A stretch of DNA of 64,000 nucleotides from an uncultured Bacteroides sp. (lineage in GTDB: Bacteria > Bacteroidota > Bacteroidia > Cytophagales > Cyclobacteriaceae): assembly GCA_902168185.1 (NCBI GenBank), contig CABHOV010000076.1:62001-126000 (forward strand), in the 5' to 3' direction. Below the pieces are notes generated by a model. That model was not told the origin of the DNA, made no database searches, and was given only the letters and a program-made list of their open reading frames with translations. The translations under genes and the position numbers were made by a program. This document shows positions 52,701-61,174 of this stretch, in pieces; within the stretch, counting starts at the first letter, position 1, and every line of letters starts with the position of its first letter.

Positions 52701-52986
52701 GCAAATCAACGGTAGAGCGATCGCCGATTTCCACTTCTTGTGTCTTGAGGCCGATGAACGAAAAGACAAGTGTAGTTCCTTCCGCAGGCACTGATAAAGA
52801 ATACAGACCTTCAGCATCTGTAACGGTACCGCTGGTGGTACCTTTCACTAATACGTTTACGCCTGGTAAGCCTGAGCCGTCTTCAGCGGATGTAAGCTTA
52901 CCTGTGATTGTTCGGTTTTGTGCTCGCACTTCATAGGATAGAAATGCGAACACAACCCCTAGCATTACTAGTAGTTGTTTCTTCAT
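49732..52986 (-). CDS. SusC/RagA family TonB-dependent transporter (second copy)
   Basis: A 1084-residue outer-membrane protein: signal peptide (residues 1-22), carboxypeptidase-regulatory-like domain ([24 protein letters not shown]), plug with [21 protein letters not shown] and the SusC signature [33 protein letters not shown], then the barrel, ending IGFNVKATF. Calcium-binding-like [10 protein letters not shown] lies in an early loop. It is divergent from the T9SS-exported gene at 53240, with shared LacI-type cores in the 253-bp gap. Substrate unknown. Confidence 0.95.
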   Translation of the reverse strand: [1084 protein letters not shown]

Positions 52987-53109
52987 AAGTTTTAAAGTTT
53001 AGGTATAACCAAACTACTGGCAATATTTTAGACCACAAAATAAGAATAACACCAAACGGGATATTGTATAATTCGTAAATAGCAGAATAATCATCCGTTT
53101 TAAGGGTTA

Positions 53110-53176
53110 AATCGTTTGTGTAAAAAATTCAGAAAACTTGAAATTATTTTTGGGAGAGAATCCTGGAATCGATTCC
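53110..53176. promoter_or_regulatory. LacI-type cores between susC and the ELWxxDGT gene
   Basis: AATCGTTT (53110-53117) within the shared 10-mer CGTTTGTGTA, and the perfect 12-bp palindrome GGAATCGATTCC (53165-53176). The palindrome ends 7 bases before the -7 box of the rightward gene, so a bound protein would affect that promoter and possibly the divergent susC promoter. Confidence 0.5.
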
Positions 53177-53183
53177 GGAAATT

Positions 53184-53191
53184 TATTTTGG
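53184..53191 (+). promoter_or_regulatory. Candidate -7 box of the ELWxxDGT gene
   Basis: TATTTTGG, 5 of 6 to TAnnTTTG, 48 bases upstream of the ATG; followed by GACGAC as at cysS (CCGAC). Confidence 0.4.
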
Positions 53192-53239
53192 GACGACCAA
53201 CTTTAAAATATAGTGTTATCTTAGAAGAAAAATAGCTTC

Positions 53240-56200
53240 ATGAAAAGAATCCTCCCCTTTCTGCTGATGCTTGCCGGTTATTTTTCCAATGCTCAGCTAA
53301 GTATATTAAAAGACATAAATCAAACTTCCGACCCGAATAATTCAGGTATAGATGCCTACTATACTACATCAATAAACGGGGTATTATTCTTCAGTGGTCG
53401 CTCTGGAGCCGGTCAGGAACTTTGGAAAAGTGATGGAACGCCTGCTGGAACTATACTTGTAAAAGATATATATACCGGTAGTAATTCTTCAAGCCCAAGC
53501 AACTTCATGGATGTTAATGGAACACTTTTCTTTCTGGCCAATAATGGAACCTCCGGAACAGAACTTTGGAAAAGTGATGGAACAGAAGCCGGAACAGTAC
53601 TTATAAAAGATATACAGGCAGGCTCCGGTTCATCTGCTATATCAAATATGATCGCTGTAAATAATATACTATTCTTTACGATTACTGACGGTTCTAATTT
53701 TCTTGATCTCTGGAAAAGCGATGGCACGGCAGCCGGAACAATTCTGGTGAAGAACAACATCATCACTACTGGCTCTCCTAATTTTGCCAATGTAAACGGC
53801 ACACTTTTCTTTGCAGGTCAGGATGGCGCCAACGGTGTTGAACTTTGGAAAAGCGATGGCACAGCTGCCGGAACTGTATTAATAGAAGATATATATACCG
53901 GCACAAACTCATCTGCTCCTGATAATTTCTATGCAATTGGAAATATACTATATTTCATAGCCAACAACGGTTCTGTAGGATATGAACTTTGGAAAAGTGA
54001 TGGCACTGCTGCCGGTACAGATTTGGTAGAGGATATTTTTAATGGCGTGTCTGGTTCATCTCCTGATAATTTTATAAGCTACAACGGTTCTCTATTCTTC
54101 ACGGCCTTTAACGGAATCAACAATGCATTGTGGCAGAGTGATGGAACAGAAGCAGGGACAACCATCGTTAAAAGTCCTTTTGATGAAAACAGTACTCTAG
54201 ACAACGTTACAGTTGCAGGAAATACACTATACTTTACGATCGATGCTTATGACCTTTGGAAAAGCGATGGAACTCCCGCGGGAACTACTGCCTTTAAAAA
54301 TATAGGTGGCTATGCTGCAGACTTCACCGATATGAATGGTGAACTATATTTCGTTGCTCAGAAAGAACTCGCTGCCGGTAGCAGCTTTCAGATCTGGAGA
54401 AGTAATGGTACGGAGGCAGGAACCGTTCTGGTTACTGATCTTCCGAAAGGAACAGCACCGGGCACACGGCCTCCCAACAGCCTTGTAGCGATAAGCAATA
54501 CACTATATTTTGTCGCGGATGATGGCACCAATGGAAATGAGCTTTGGAAAACAGACGGAACTCCTTCGGGCAATACACGTCTTACAAATTTACCAGCGAC
54601 AAGTGCCTCGTCTGCTCCTGATTATTTCACCGAGTTCAATGGCAATTTATACTTCACGGCAACCAGCGGAGATTATGGCCGTGAACTTTGGACAAGCAAC
54701 GGTACCTCTGCTGGTACTGTATTATTAAAAGATATAGCGGCTGGTGCTGAAAACTCATCTAATCCCGCACATTTAAAAAAGATTAGCGATAAGATATACT
54801 TTGTTTCCAAAATTGGAACGGATAACAAATTATGGGTAACGGATGGTACTCTTGCCGGAACCGTAGAAATAGGCGGCAATGTTTCAGATGGTTCTGAAAT
54901 AACAAGTGCTGGAAATTTGTTATTCTTCCCGAACTACTATATCAACTCAACGGTAGAATTATGGAAGAGCAACGGAACGACTGCCGGCACAAGCCTTGTA
55001 GAAAATATAGGGGGCTCCATTAGCGCTAATCCAAATTCATTGGTAAGCTTTCAGGACAAACTATATTTCATTGCCAATGACGCTGGAACATCTGGCTTGT
55101 GGACGAGTGATGGAACAGCTGCGGGAACTGAAGCAATAAAAACATTTACATTCCTGAAAGGACTAAAAAATGAAAATGGTGCGCTATACTTCTTTGCAGA
55201 TGATGGCACCAGTGGCCTTGAGCTATGGAAAAGTGATGGTACGGCTGCAGGTACCGTATTAGTAAAAGATATCAACGCGGGTGGAGCGGGAGGATTTGTC
55301 AGTACAGATATATTTCAATTTGAAACTGTTGATGGCATTGGTTACTTCGTTGCCAACGATGGCGCAAATGGAAAAGAGCTTTGGAAAACAGACGGAACAG
55401 CCGCAGGAACTACTTTAGTTCTTGATATCTATACAGGCGCTTCATCATCCAATATCAGTCAACTTACAAGTGCCAATGGATTGCTATATTTCACTGCCGA
55501 CGATGGTATACATGGTGTAGAGCTTTGGAAAAGCGATGGCACGGAAGCAGGTACACAACTCGTTTCAGACATTTATACCGGAACCTCAAGCGCTTATCCG
55601 TACAATCTGCTCGAGTTGAATGGATACCTATACTTCTCATCATTCGATGGAACCATTCGAACACTTTGGAAAAGTAATGGTAAAGAATGTGGCACAATCA
55701 AAGTAACTAACAATACAACCGTAGATGCCGGCGGAGTAAACGAAAAGATCATTGCTATAGGTGATAATATATATATCACGGGATATGCTGCTGGTCCTGG
55801 TAATGAAATTTTTATACATAATGTCACTACGGATTTGTCATTACCTGCAGGATGCCGCTCAACACAAACTATAACGTTTACACTTGGAACGAAAACATAT
55901 GGAGATGCCCCCTTTACATTAGGGGCTACCAGCGATGCCGGCCTGCCTATTGAATATGTTAGTTCTGATCCTTCCATTGCATCGATCAACGGAGATATAG
56001 TAACTATTCTGAAAGCCGGTACTGTAAAAATTACAGCCAGCCAGGAAGGCGATGTAAATTACGAACCTGCCGCACCGGTTGAAGTTTCGCTTGTCATTAA
56101 TAAAGCAACTCAGACCATTACCTTTCCTGCTATCACAAACAAAACAGTGGGTGATGCTCCATTTACACTTACGGGCTCGAGCACTTCAGGACTTGCATTA

Positions 56201-56821
56201 AGCTATAGCACGACTACACCAACAAAAGTAACAATCGCAGGTGGTCTCGTTACATTAAAAGAAGCCGGCACCGTACGCATTGTTGCAAACCAGGCAGGGA
56301 ATGAAAATTATAGTCCTTCCACTGCCGTAGAGCAAAGCTTCTGTATAAATCCTGCGAAGCCTGTCATCACTCTCTCACAGGTTATTGGTTCGAGCGGAAC
56401 TCTTATATCAAGTAGCGCAACCGGTAATCAATGGTTTCTGAACGGGACAAAACTTACCGATGAAAAAAATGCAACACTCACCGTAACGGAAGGTGGTATA
56501 TATTCTGTACAGGTTACCATTGACGGATGCACCAGCGTAATTTCAGATAACGTCCCTGTTGTGATCACCGACATCGAAACACAGCTCGGACATAGTGTAT
56601 CCGTATATCCTAACCCGGTATATGATAAAATGACCATCACACTTCCGGGTACTGGCAAAAAAGAAGTATCCATTGTGGGTATTCATGGCAAACAAGGACA
56701 ACGCTTTGTTACTGACCAATCCTCACTTGAGTTATCAGCAGAAAATTATTCTTCCGGTGTTTATACCATTAGCATTAAGACTACGGGAGGAACATCCTAT
56801 CTCAAATTTGTAAAACACTAA
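53240..56821 (+). CDS. ELWxxDGT-repeat protein with type IX secretion sorting domain
   Basis: A 1193-residue secreted protein. It has a signal peptide (residues 1-18). Seventeen copies of the ELWKSDGTxAGT motif recur about every 48 residues to about residue 830 (copies 6, 8, 11 and 17 are divergent), each followed by a strand pair such as NGTLFFLANNG; this is a beta-propeller-like repeat. Next come two Ig-like/MBG-type domains (TYGDAPFTLGATSDAGLPIEYVSSD and a second VGDAPFTLTGSSTSGLALSYSTT), then a short Ig-like region, and a C-terminal T9SS type A sorting domain from about 1120 (SVYPNPVYDKMTITLPG to GTSYLKFVKH). It is exported to the cell surface or medium; ligand unknown. Confidence 0.93.
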   Translation: MKRILPFLLMLAGYFSNAQLSILKDINQTSDPNNSGIDAYYTTSINGVLFFSGRSGAGQELWKSDGTPAGTILVKDIYTGSNSSSPSNFMDVNGTLFFLANNGTSGTELWKSDGTEAGTVLIKDIQAGSGSSAISNMIAVNNILFFTITDGSNFLDLWKSDGTAAGTILVKNNIITTGSPNFANVNGTLFFAGQDGANGVELWKSDGTAAGTVLIEDIYTGTNSSAPDNFYAIGNILYFIANNGSVGYELWKSDGTAAGTDLVEDIFNGVSGSSPDNFISYNGSLFFTAFNGINNALWQSDGTEAGTTIVKSPFDENSTLDNVTVAGNTLYFTIDAYDLWKSDGTPAGTTAFKNIGGYAADFTDMNGELYFVAQKELAAGSSFQIWRSNGTEAGTVLVTDLPKGTAPGTRPPNSLVAISNTLYFVADDGTNGNELWKTDGTPSGNTRLTNLPATSASSAPDYFTEFNGNLYFTATSGDYGRELWTSNGTSAGTVLLKDIAAGAENSSNPAHLKKISDKIYFVSKIGTDNKLWVTDGTLAGTVEIGGNVSDGSEITSAGNLLFFPNYYINSTVELWKSNGTTAGTSLVENIGGSISANPNSLVSFQDKLYFIANDAGTSGLWTSDGTAAGTEAIKTFTFLKGLKNENGALYFFADDGTSGLELWKSDGTAAGTVLVKDINAGGAGGFVSTDIFQFETVDGIGYFVANDGANGKELWKTDGTAAGTTLVLDIYTGASSSNISQLTSANGLLYFTADDGIHGVELWKSDGTEAGTQLVSDIYTGTSSAYPYNLLELNGYLYFSSFDGTIRTLWKSNGKECGTIKVTNNTTVDAGGVNEKIIAIGDNIYITGYAAGPGNEIFIHNVTTDLSLPAGCRSTQTITFTLGTKTYGDAPFTLGATSDAGLPIEYVSSDPSIASINGDIVTILKAGTVKITASQEGDVNYEPAAPVEVSLVINKATQTITFPAITNKTVGDAPFTLTGSSTSGLALSYSTTTPTKVTIAGGLVTLKEAGTVRIVANQAGNENYSPSTAVEQSFCINPAKPVITLSQVIGSSGTLISSSATGNQWFLNGTKLTDEKNATLTVTEGGIYSVQVTIDGCTSVISDNVPVVITDIETQLGHSVSVYPNPVYDKMTITLPGTGKKEVSIVGIHGKQGQRFVTDQSSLELSAENYSSGVYTISIKTTGGTSYLKFVKH

Positions 56822-56871
56822 TTTAGTGTTACCTCGAAGCAGCTATAGCCCGAATCTACATCCATAAACGT

Positions 56872-56915
56872 ACTATATTCTTTGTAATCTGATATCAGAT
56901 CACAAAGAATATAGT
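56872..56915. other. 44-bp nearly perfect palindrome between convergent genes
   Basis: ACTATATTCTTTGT (56872-56885) and ACAAAGAATATAGT (56902-56915) are exact complements; between them lies ATCTGATATCAGAT (56887-56900), itself a perfect palindrome, leaving a single A/C mismatch. It lies between the ends of the ELWxxDGT and HIT genes and could form a 3'-end hairpin in both transcripts, though no T-tract follows. Confidence 0.75.
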
Positions 56916-56951
56916 CGTCATATATATAATGATTGAGATTGACCGTAAAGG

Positions 56952-57344
56952 TCACAGATGTTTTTTAATAGCTTCCGCTACTTCAGCGAGGGCTTCTTTT
57001 GAGGGGCTGAGCTTAGAACGTGTAAAGTTTACATCATCCGCAGAGTTCATGGGTACTAAATGTACATGCGTATGAGGTACCTCTAATCCGATAACGGATA
57101 CACCAATCCGCTTACAGGGTACAGCTTTTTTTACAGCGATGGCTACCTTTTTGGCAAAGACCATTAATCCCGCCAGCGATTCGTTTTCAAGTTCAAATAT
57201 ATAGTCCACTTCTTTTTTAGGAACCACCAGTGTGTGCCCTAATACCAGCGGACTTATATCGAGAAATGCTATATAGTTCTCATCTTCGGCAATAATATAG
57301 CCGGGAATTTCACGGTTAATGATGCGGGTGAAGATCGAAGCCAT
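56952..57344 (-). CDS. HIT family nucleotide hydrolase
   Basis: A 130-residue HIT-fold protein (Hint/PKCI group) that hydrolyses AMP-linked compounds. The histidine triad is VPHTHVHLVPM. The N-terminus (ASIFTRIINREIPGYIIAEDENYIAFLDISPLVLGHTLVVPKKEVDYI) is typical. It lies 42 bases after greA on the same strand and is probably co-transcribed. Confidence 0.96.
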   Translation of the reverse strand: MASIFTRIINREIPGYIIAEDENYIAFLDISPLVLGHTLVVPKKEVDYIFELENESLAGLMVFAKKVAIAVKKAVPCKRIGVSVIGLEVPHTHVHLVPMNSADDVNFTRSKLSPSKEALAEVAEAIKKHL

Positions 57345-57386
57345 TGGAAATATAGTTATATAGTATAGCTGATCTGCCTGTAATAT

Positions 57387-57863
57387 CTAGGCAGTGATAT
57401 TAACAACTTCAAATTCAATTTCTCCAGCAGGAGTCTGAATCTTGGCAACCTCGCCTTTCTTTTTACCAAGCAATCCTTTACCAATGGGCGACATGGTAGA
57501 GATACGACCAGCTTTCAGATCAGCTTCTTCTTCAGACACTAATGTATAGGTTACAGAAGCACCGTTCTTCTTATTCTTGATTGTTACTTTAGAAAGGATC
57601 GACACTTTGGAAGTATCAATGTTATTCTCATCTAATAAACGCGCGTTGCTTACCAGGTCTTCCAATTGAGCGATCTTCGCTTCAAGATGTCCCTGAGCAT
57701 CTTTCGCAGCATCATATTCCGCATTCTCACTGAGGTCACCTTTATCACGAGCTTCTGCTATCTGGCGAGCTATATCTGCACGACCTTTAGATTTTAATTC
57801 GGCCAACTCATTTCTTAGTCTGTCCAAACCGTCTTTCGTATAGTATGAAACTTTTTTGCTCAT
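57387..57863 (-). CDS. greA: Transcription elongation factor GreA
   Basis: A 158-residue factor that rescues backtracked RNA polymerase. The N-terminal coiled coil has YTKDGLDRLRNELAELKSKGRADIARQIAEARDKGDLSENAEYDAAKDAQG with the conserved tip Asp/Glu residues (DLSENAEYDAA). The C-terminal FKBP-like domain has ISTMSPIGKGLLGKKKGEV. Normal length. A terminator of the upstream pentapeptide gene lies just before it. Confidence 0.97.
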   Translation of the reverse strand: MSKKVSYYTKDGLDRLRNELAELKSKGRADIARQIAEARDKGDLSENAEYDAAKDAQGHLEAKIAQLEDLVSNARLLDENNIDTSKVSILSKVTIKNKKNGASVTYTLVSEEEADLKAGRISTMSPIGKGLLGKKKGEVAKIQTPAGEIEFEVVNITA

Positions 57864-57908
57864 AGCTCAAAGTAATTCGTTGCTGTTTTATTTGTTCTCT
57901 TGCTATCA

Positions 57909-57944
57909 AAAAAAGAAACAACGGTCTCGTCTCCGAGACCGTTG
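57909..57944 (-). terminator. Terminator between the pentapeptide gene and greA
   Basis: CAACGGTCTCG (57919-57929) and CGAGACCGTTG (57934-57944) form a perfect 11-bp stem with a 4-base loop; on the minus strand TTTCTTTTTTT follows. Confidence 0.92.
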
Positions 57945-57983
57945 CTTTTGTAAAGGTAACACTTTTGTTTTTATCTCACAAAA

Positions 57984-58829
57984 TCAGGCACCTACCAACT
58001 CCGGTAGATTCGTTTTGATAAGCTCCAATATTTCTTCATCGAACCGGGCAAGGTATAATGTTTTTACTTTCGCAAGTTGTTCAACACTTAATCCTTTGGC
58101 ACCACGAAGGTCTGCTTTATATAAGCTGGCATTTTCAAAATCAGCTCCCATCAGATAGCAGTTTTGCAAGTTGGCTTCCATCAGAAATGCATTATTGAAA
58201 TTTGCTTTGATCAGGAATGCATTTTCAAATTGTGACTTTATTAGAAATGCATCTTTGAAATTCGCTCCACTCGCATAGGCACCTTTCAGATTTGCCTGGT
58301 TAAGATTCGAGTTCTCGAAATTCGTTTGATTGAGGCGTGCATTTTCCAGATTGGACTCGATCAATGTTGACTGCGATATATTTGCCGAGTTCATATTGGA
58401 CGCAGCCAGGTTTACATAGTTGAGGTTCGTTCGTGGCAGGTAACAATTTACCAGGTTAATCTCGTGAATCTTATGACGATTCAGACGCTTGATATTACCC
58501 ACTGTACGAAAGGCAGCTTCTTCTGATTCCCACAAGCGAAAGTCATCGATCTCATCTTTATAGGTACGAATGCGCTGACGGATTTCCCCGTTCTGATTCA
58601 GCCAAAAAATCAAAATACCAATCACAGCAATATCGAAGATCATTCCATGTGCTTCCGCAAGGATCTGCGGCACGAAAGTATCAAACTCATGCAAGTAATA
58701 TTTTAAGCTTAGCCCCAGTACAAGGACTGTGACCAACACAAGTACAAGCGAAGATGTCAGTAACGGTTTTTCAATGATCGAGTTAAAAAACTCATTTACA
58801 CTCTTCATCCGCTTTTCTAAAAAACGCAT
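57984..58829 (-). CDS. Pentapeptide-repeat membrane protein
   Basis: A 281-residue protein. Two membrane segments lie at about residues 22-42 and 57-77; a short helical linker follows. From about residue 120 to 250 there are some 25 pentapeptide units of the A(N/D)LxX type (NLNYVNLAASNMNSANISQS, NLNQANLKGAYASGANFKD, NFNNAFLMEANLQN), forming a right-handed square helix. The C-terminal helix is EEILELIKTNLPELV. A membrane-anchored scaffold is likely; no partner can be named. Confidence 0.9.
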   Translation of the reverse strand: MRFLEKRMKSVNEFFNSIIEKPLLTSSLVLVLVTVLVLGLSLKYYLHEFDTFVPQILAEAHGMIFDIAVIGILIFWLNQNGEIRQRIRTYKDEIDDFRLWESEEAAFRTVGNIKRLNRHKIHEINLVNCYLPRTNLNYVNLAASNMNSANISQSTLIESNLENARLNQTNFENSNLNQANLKGAYASGANFKDAFLIKSQFENAFLIKANFNNAFLMEANLQNCYLMGADFENASLYKADLRGAKGLSVEQLAKVKTLYLARFDEEILELIKTNLPELVGA

Positions 58830-58871
58830 GCGATAGCTTTGATTGTTTATTTTAAACTAATGATAACAAAA

Positions 58872-59816
58872 TTAATGCACCAATTCAAGCGCCTTAATTT
58901 TCTGTATCAAAGCTACGTTAATTTTCACGTGCGACTCATACGTCCAGCCTGCAATATGAGGGGTGAATATTACATTGTCCTTTTTGATCAATGTATTGAA
59001 GGACTCTTTTTGAATAGGGGTAAGCGTATTTAGTTTTTCATTTTCCAATACATCGAGCACCGCTCCGCGAACTTGATTTGTCTCCATGGCTTGTACCAGA
59101 TCCGGTAGTGAAACGATTTCTCCGCGCGCGGTATTGACAAGTATAATTCTCTTCTTAAAACGATCTAAAAAATTACGATCAACAAGTTTTTTTGTTTCCG
59201 CTGTCAACGGAATATGAAGGCTTAAGATATCCGTTTCAACAAATAGATCTTCCATGGATGCCGCTTTACAGTATGCATTGGCATACGCGGTTTTATATTT
59301 ATCGTACGCCAAAACATTACATCCGAATCCCGAAAGACGCTTTGCAAAAGCTTGTCCCATGTTGCCATAGCCTATTAACCCAACCGTTTTATCCATAAGC
59401 TCTTCGCCACGATTTCCTTCGCGCTCCCAAACCATCGTACGAACTTCACGGTTTGCTTTCGGAATGTTTCGCATTAAACTCAACAACGCTCCTATAGCAT
59501 ACTCTCCTACTGCATCACGGTTTCCTTCCGATGCATGCAATACATATATACCTTTTTCTTTCAGGTAATCAAGGTCAAGATTATCAAGCCCTGCTCCTGC
59601 ACGACCTATAAATTTTATAGTAGGATTGTCGCCCAGCAGATCACGGTCGATTGTAGTTTTACTTCGAACGATCAATCCCTCATAACCGTGATGTATAGTT
59701 TTAATTTCATCGCGTGTAATGGATGGAACTGATACTGCCTTCCATCCTATTTCCGTTAACATCGGAAAAATACTTTCATGCATGGGATCAATAATCAAAC
59801 ATTTCAAAGGAGTCAT
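58872..59816 (-). CDS. D-2-hydroxyacid dehydrogenase
   Basis: A 314-residue NAD-dependent dehydrogenase. The nucleotide motif is VGLIGYGNMGQAFAKRLSGFG, the catalytic Arg is in LVNTARGEIVSLPDLVQAM, and the His of the catalytic pair in FTPHIAGWTYES; an intervening Glu lies in DVLENEKL. It lacks the ACT domain of long SerA enzymes, so it could act on phosphoglycerate, lactate, glyoxylate or another 2-ketoacid. Its ATG overlaps the mgtE stop by one base (TAATG), placing it in the rsmA-mgtE operon. Confidence 0.93.
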   Translation of the reverse strand: MTPLKCLIIDPMHESIFPMLTEIGWKAVSVPSITRDEIKTIHHGYEGLIVRSKTTIDRDLLGDNPTIKFIGRAGAGLDNLDLDYLKEKGIYVLHASEGNRDAVGEYAIGALLSLMRNIPKANREVRTMVWEREGNRGEELMDKTVGLIGYGNMGQAFAKRLSGFGCNVLAYDKYKTAYANAYCKAASMEDLFVETDILSLHIPLTAETKKLVDRNFLDRFKKRIILVNTARGEIVSLPDLVQAMETNQVRGAVLDVLENEKLNTLTPIQKESFNTLIKKDNVIFTPHIAGWTYESHVKINVALIQKIKALELVH

Positions 59817-61174
59817 TAGAGGATAAGGTGGACAGTGAAAAAATAAAGTGTGAGGCCCAGCAGATCGTTGGTTGTTGTGATAAACGGACCTGCGGCTAAT
59901 GCCGGATTAAATCCAAAGCGATTTAAGATTAAGGGTGTGATCGTTCCTATAAAGGAGGCGAATAATACCACACTGAACAATGCGATTGATACCACGAACG
60001 ACAAGCTATACTCTTGAAACAAGACTATATTTGCTCCCAACACGAGTACTGATAAAAACAATCCATTTAGTATCGCTACAAAAAATACTTTTACAAGACG
60101 TCTCCATAAACCTTCGTCTACAAAATTAGGATTCGCGAGACTTTGTACAATCAAGGATGATGACTGGATACCTACATTTCCGCCGGTTGCCTGAATCAGC
60201 GGAGTAAAAAAAGCTATCGCCGTTACGCGTGCAAGCTCCGCCTCAAAAAGTCCCATGAATTTTGCATTCATCAACCCGCCAAATATACCGATAAGCAACC
60301 ACGGCAAACGCGCACGCGTATTACGCCAGATGCTATCGTCTTCTTCCACATTCTCACTGATACCCGCCATCATCTGACGATCTTCTTCTGCTTGTTCTGT
60401 AATCACATCAACGATATCGTCAATGGTAATTCTTCCGACAAGGTATCCATGAACATTTACAACGGGTACTGAAACGAGTTCATACTTCTTCATGATCTCG
60501 GCAACTTCACGATCTTCCATATAGGTCTCTACAGAGACTATATCTTTCTCATATATATCCCCTACGAGTTTACGTGCATCAGAAATGATAAGGTCTTGCA
60601 AGGATAATCGTCCCAACAATTTATCGGCTTCGTCAACTACATATACCTGGTAAAACTTGGAAACATTTTCAGCTTGCTTACGGATCTCCTCCACACACTG
60701 TACAACAGTCCAATTGACGCGGGCGCGAATAAGTTCTTTCGCCATCAAACCACCGGCTACATAGGCTTCATAACGAAGCAACTCCGTTACCTGTCCGCGT
60801 AATACAGGTTCAAGATCAAGGAGTACTTCTTCTCTTTCTTTTACAGGGAGTTCATGAAGTATATCAGCAATATCATCCGACAATAAATTATTCAGCAGAA
60901 CCGATATATCATTCGGTTTATATAGTTTCAGGTATCGCTTGCGTGTATCAGGCTCAAGATCACGAATTATTTCAGATTGAACTTCAACGGGCAACAGATC
61001 CATAAAGTACTTGGATTCCTCTATGGTGAACTCATATAGTAAAGTAGTTATATCCGCTGCCTTTACTTCATGGAGTATATTTCGGATGAACTCATCATCA
61101 TGATCATCCAGTGCCTGCTGAAAGCGGTCACGAAATTCTTTTGTCAGCTCAAACTCCAGTGCTTGCTGTTCCAC
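59816..61174 (-). CDS. mgtE: Magnesium transporter MgtE
   Basis: A 452-residue Mg2+ channel. The N domain (LLNNLLSDDIADILHELPVKEREEVL) is followed by two CBS domains (about residues 140-260: YEAYVAGGLMAKELIRARVNWTV, VPVVNVHGYLVGRITIDDIVDVI) and five membrane helices with the pore signatures PLIQATGGNVGIQSSSLIVQSLA and FNPALAAGPFITTTNDLLGLTLYF. Its start overlaps the 3' end of rsmA by 26 bases. Confidence 0.96.
   Translation of the reverse strand: MEQQALEFELTKEFRDRFQQALDDHDDEFIRNILHEVKAADITTLLYEFTIEESKYFMDLLPVEVQSEIIRDLEPDTRKRYLKLYKPNDISVLLNNLLSDDIADILHELPVKEREEVLLDLEPVLRGQVTELLRYEAYVAGGLMAKELIRARVNWTVVQCVEEIRKQAENVSKFYQVYVVDEADKLLGRLSLQDLIISDARKLVGDIYEKDIVSVETYMEDREVAEIMKKYELVSVPVVNVHGYLVGRITIDDIVDVITEQAEEDRQMMAGISENVEEDDSIWRNTRARLPWLLIGIFGGLMNAKFMGLFEAELARVTAIAFFTPLIQATGGNVGIQSSSLIVQSLANPNFVDEGLWRRLVKVFFVAILNGLFLSVLVLGANIVLFQEYSLSFVVSIALFSVVLFASFIGTITPLILNRFGFNPALAAGPFITTTNDLLGLTLYFFTVHLIL

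Noticed and set aside
53240-56821. Regularly spaced DNA repeats that look like a tandem array
   Set aside because: They are the coding repeats of the ELWxxDGT motif; spacing is a multiple of three and third positions vary, so this is protein repetition and not a CRISPR or satellite array.
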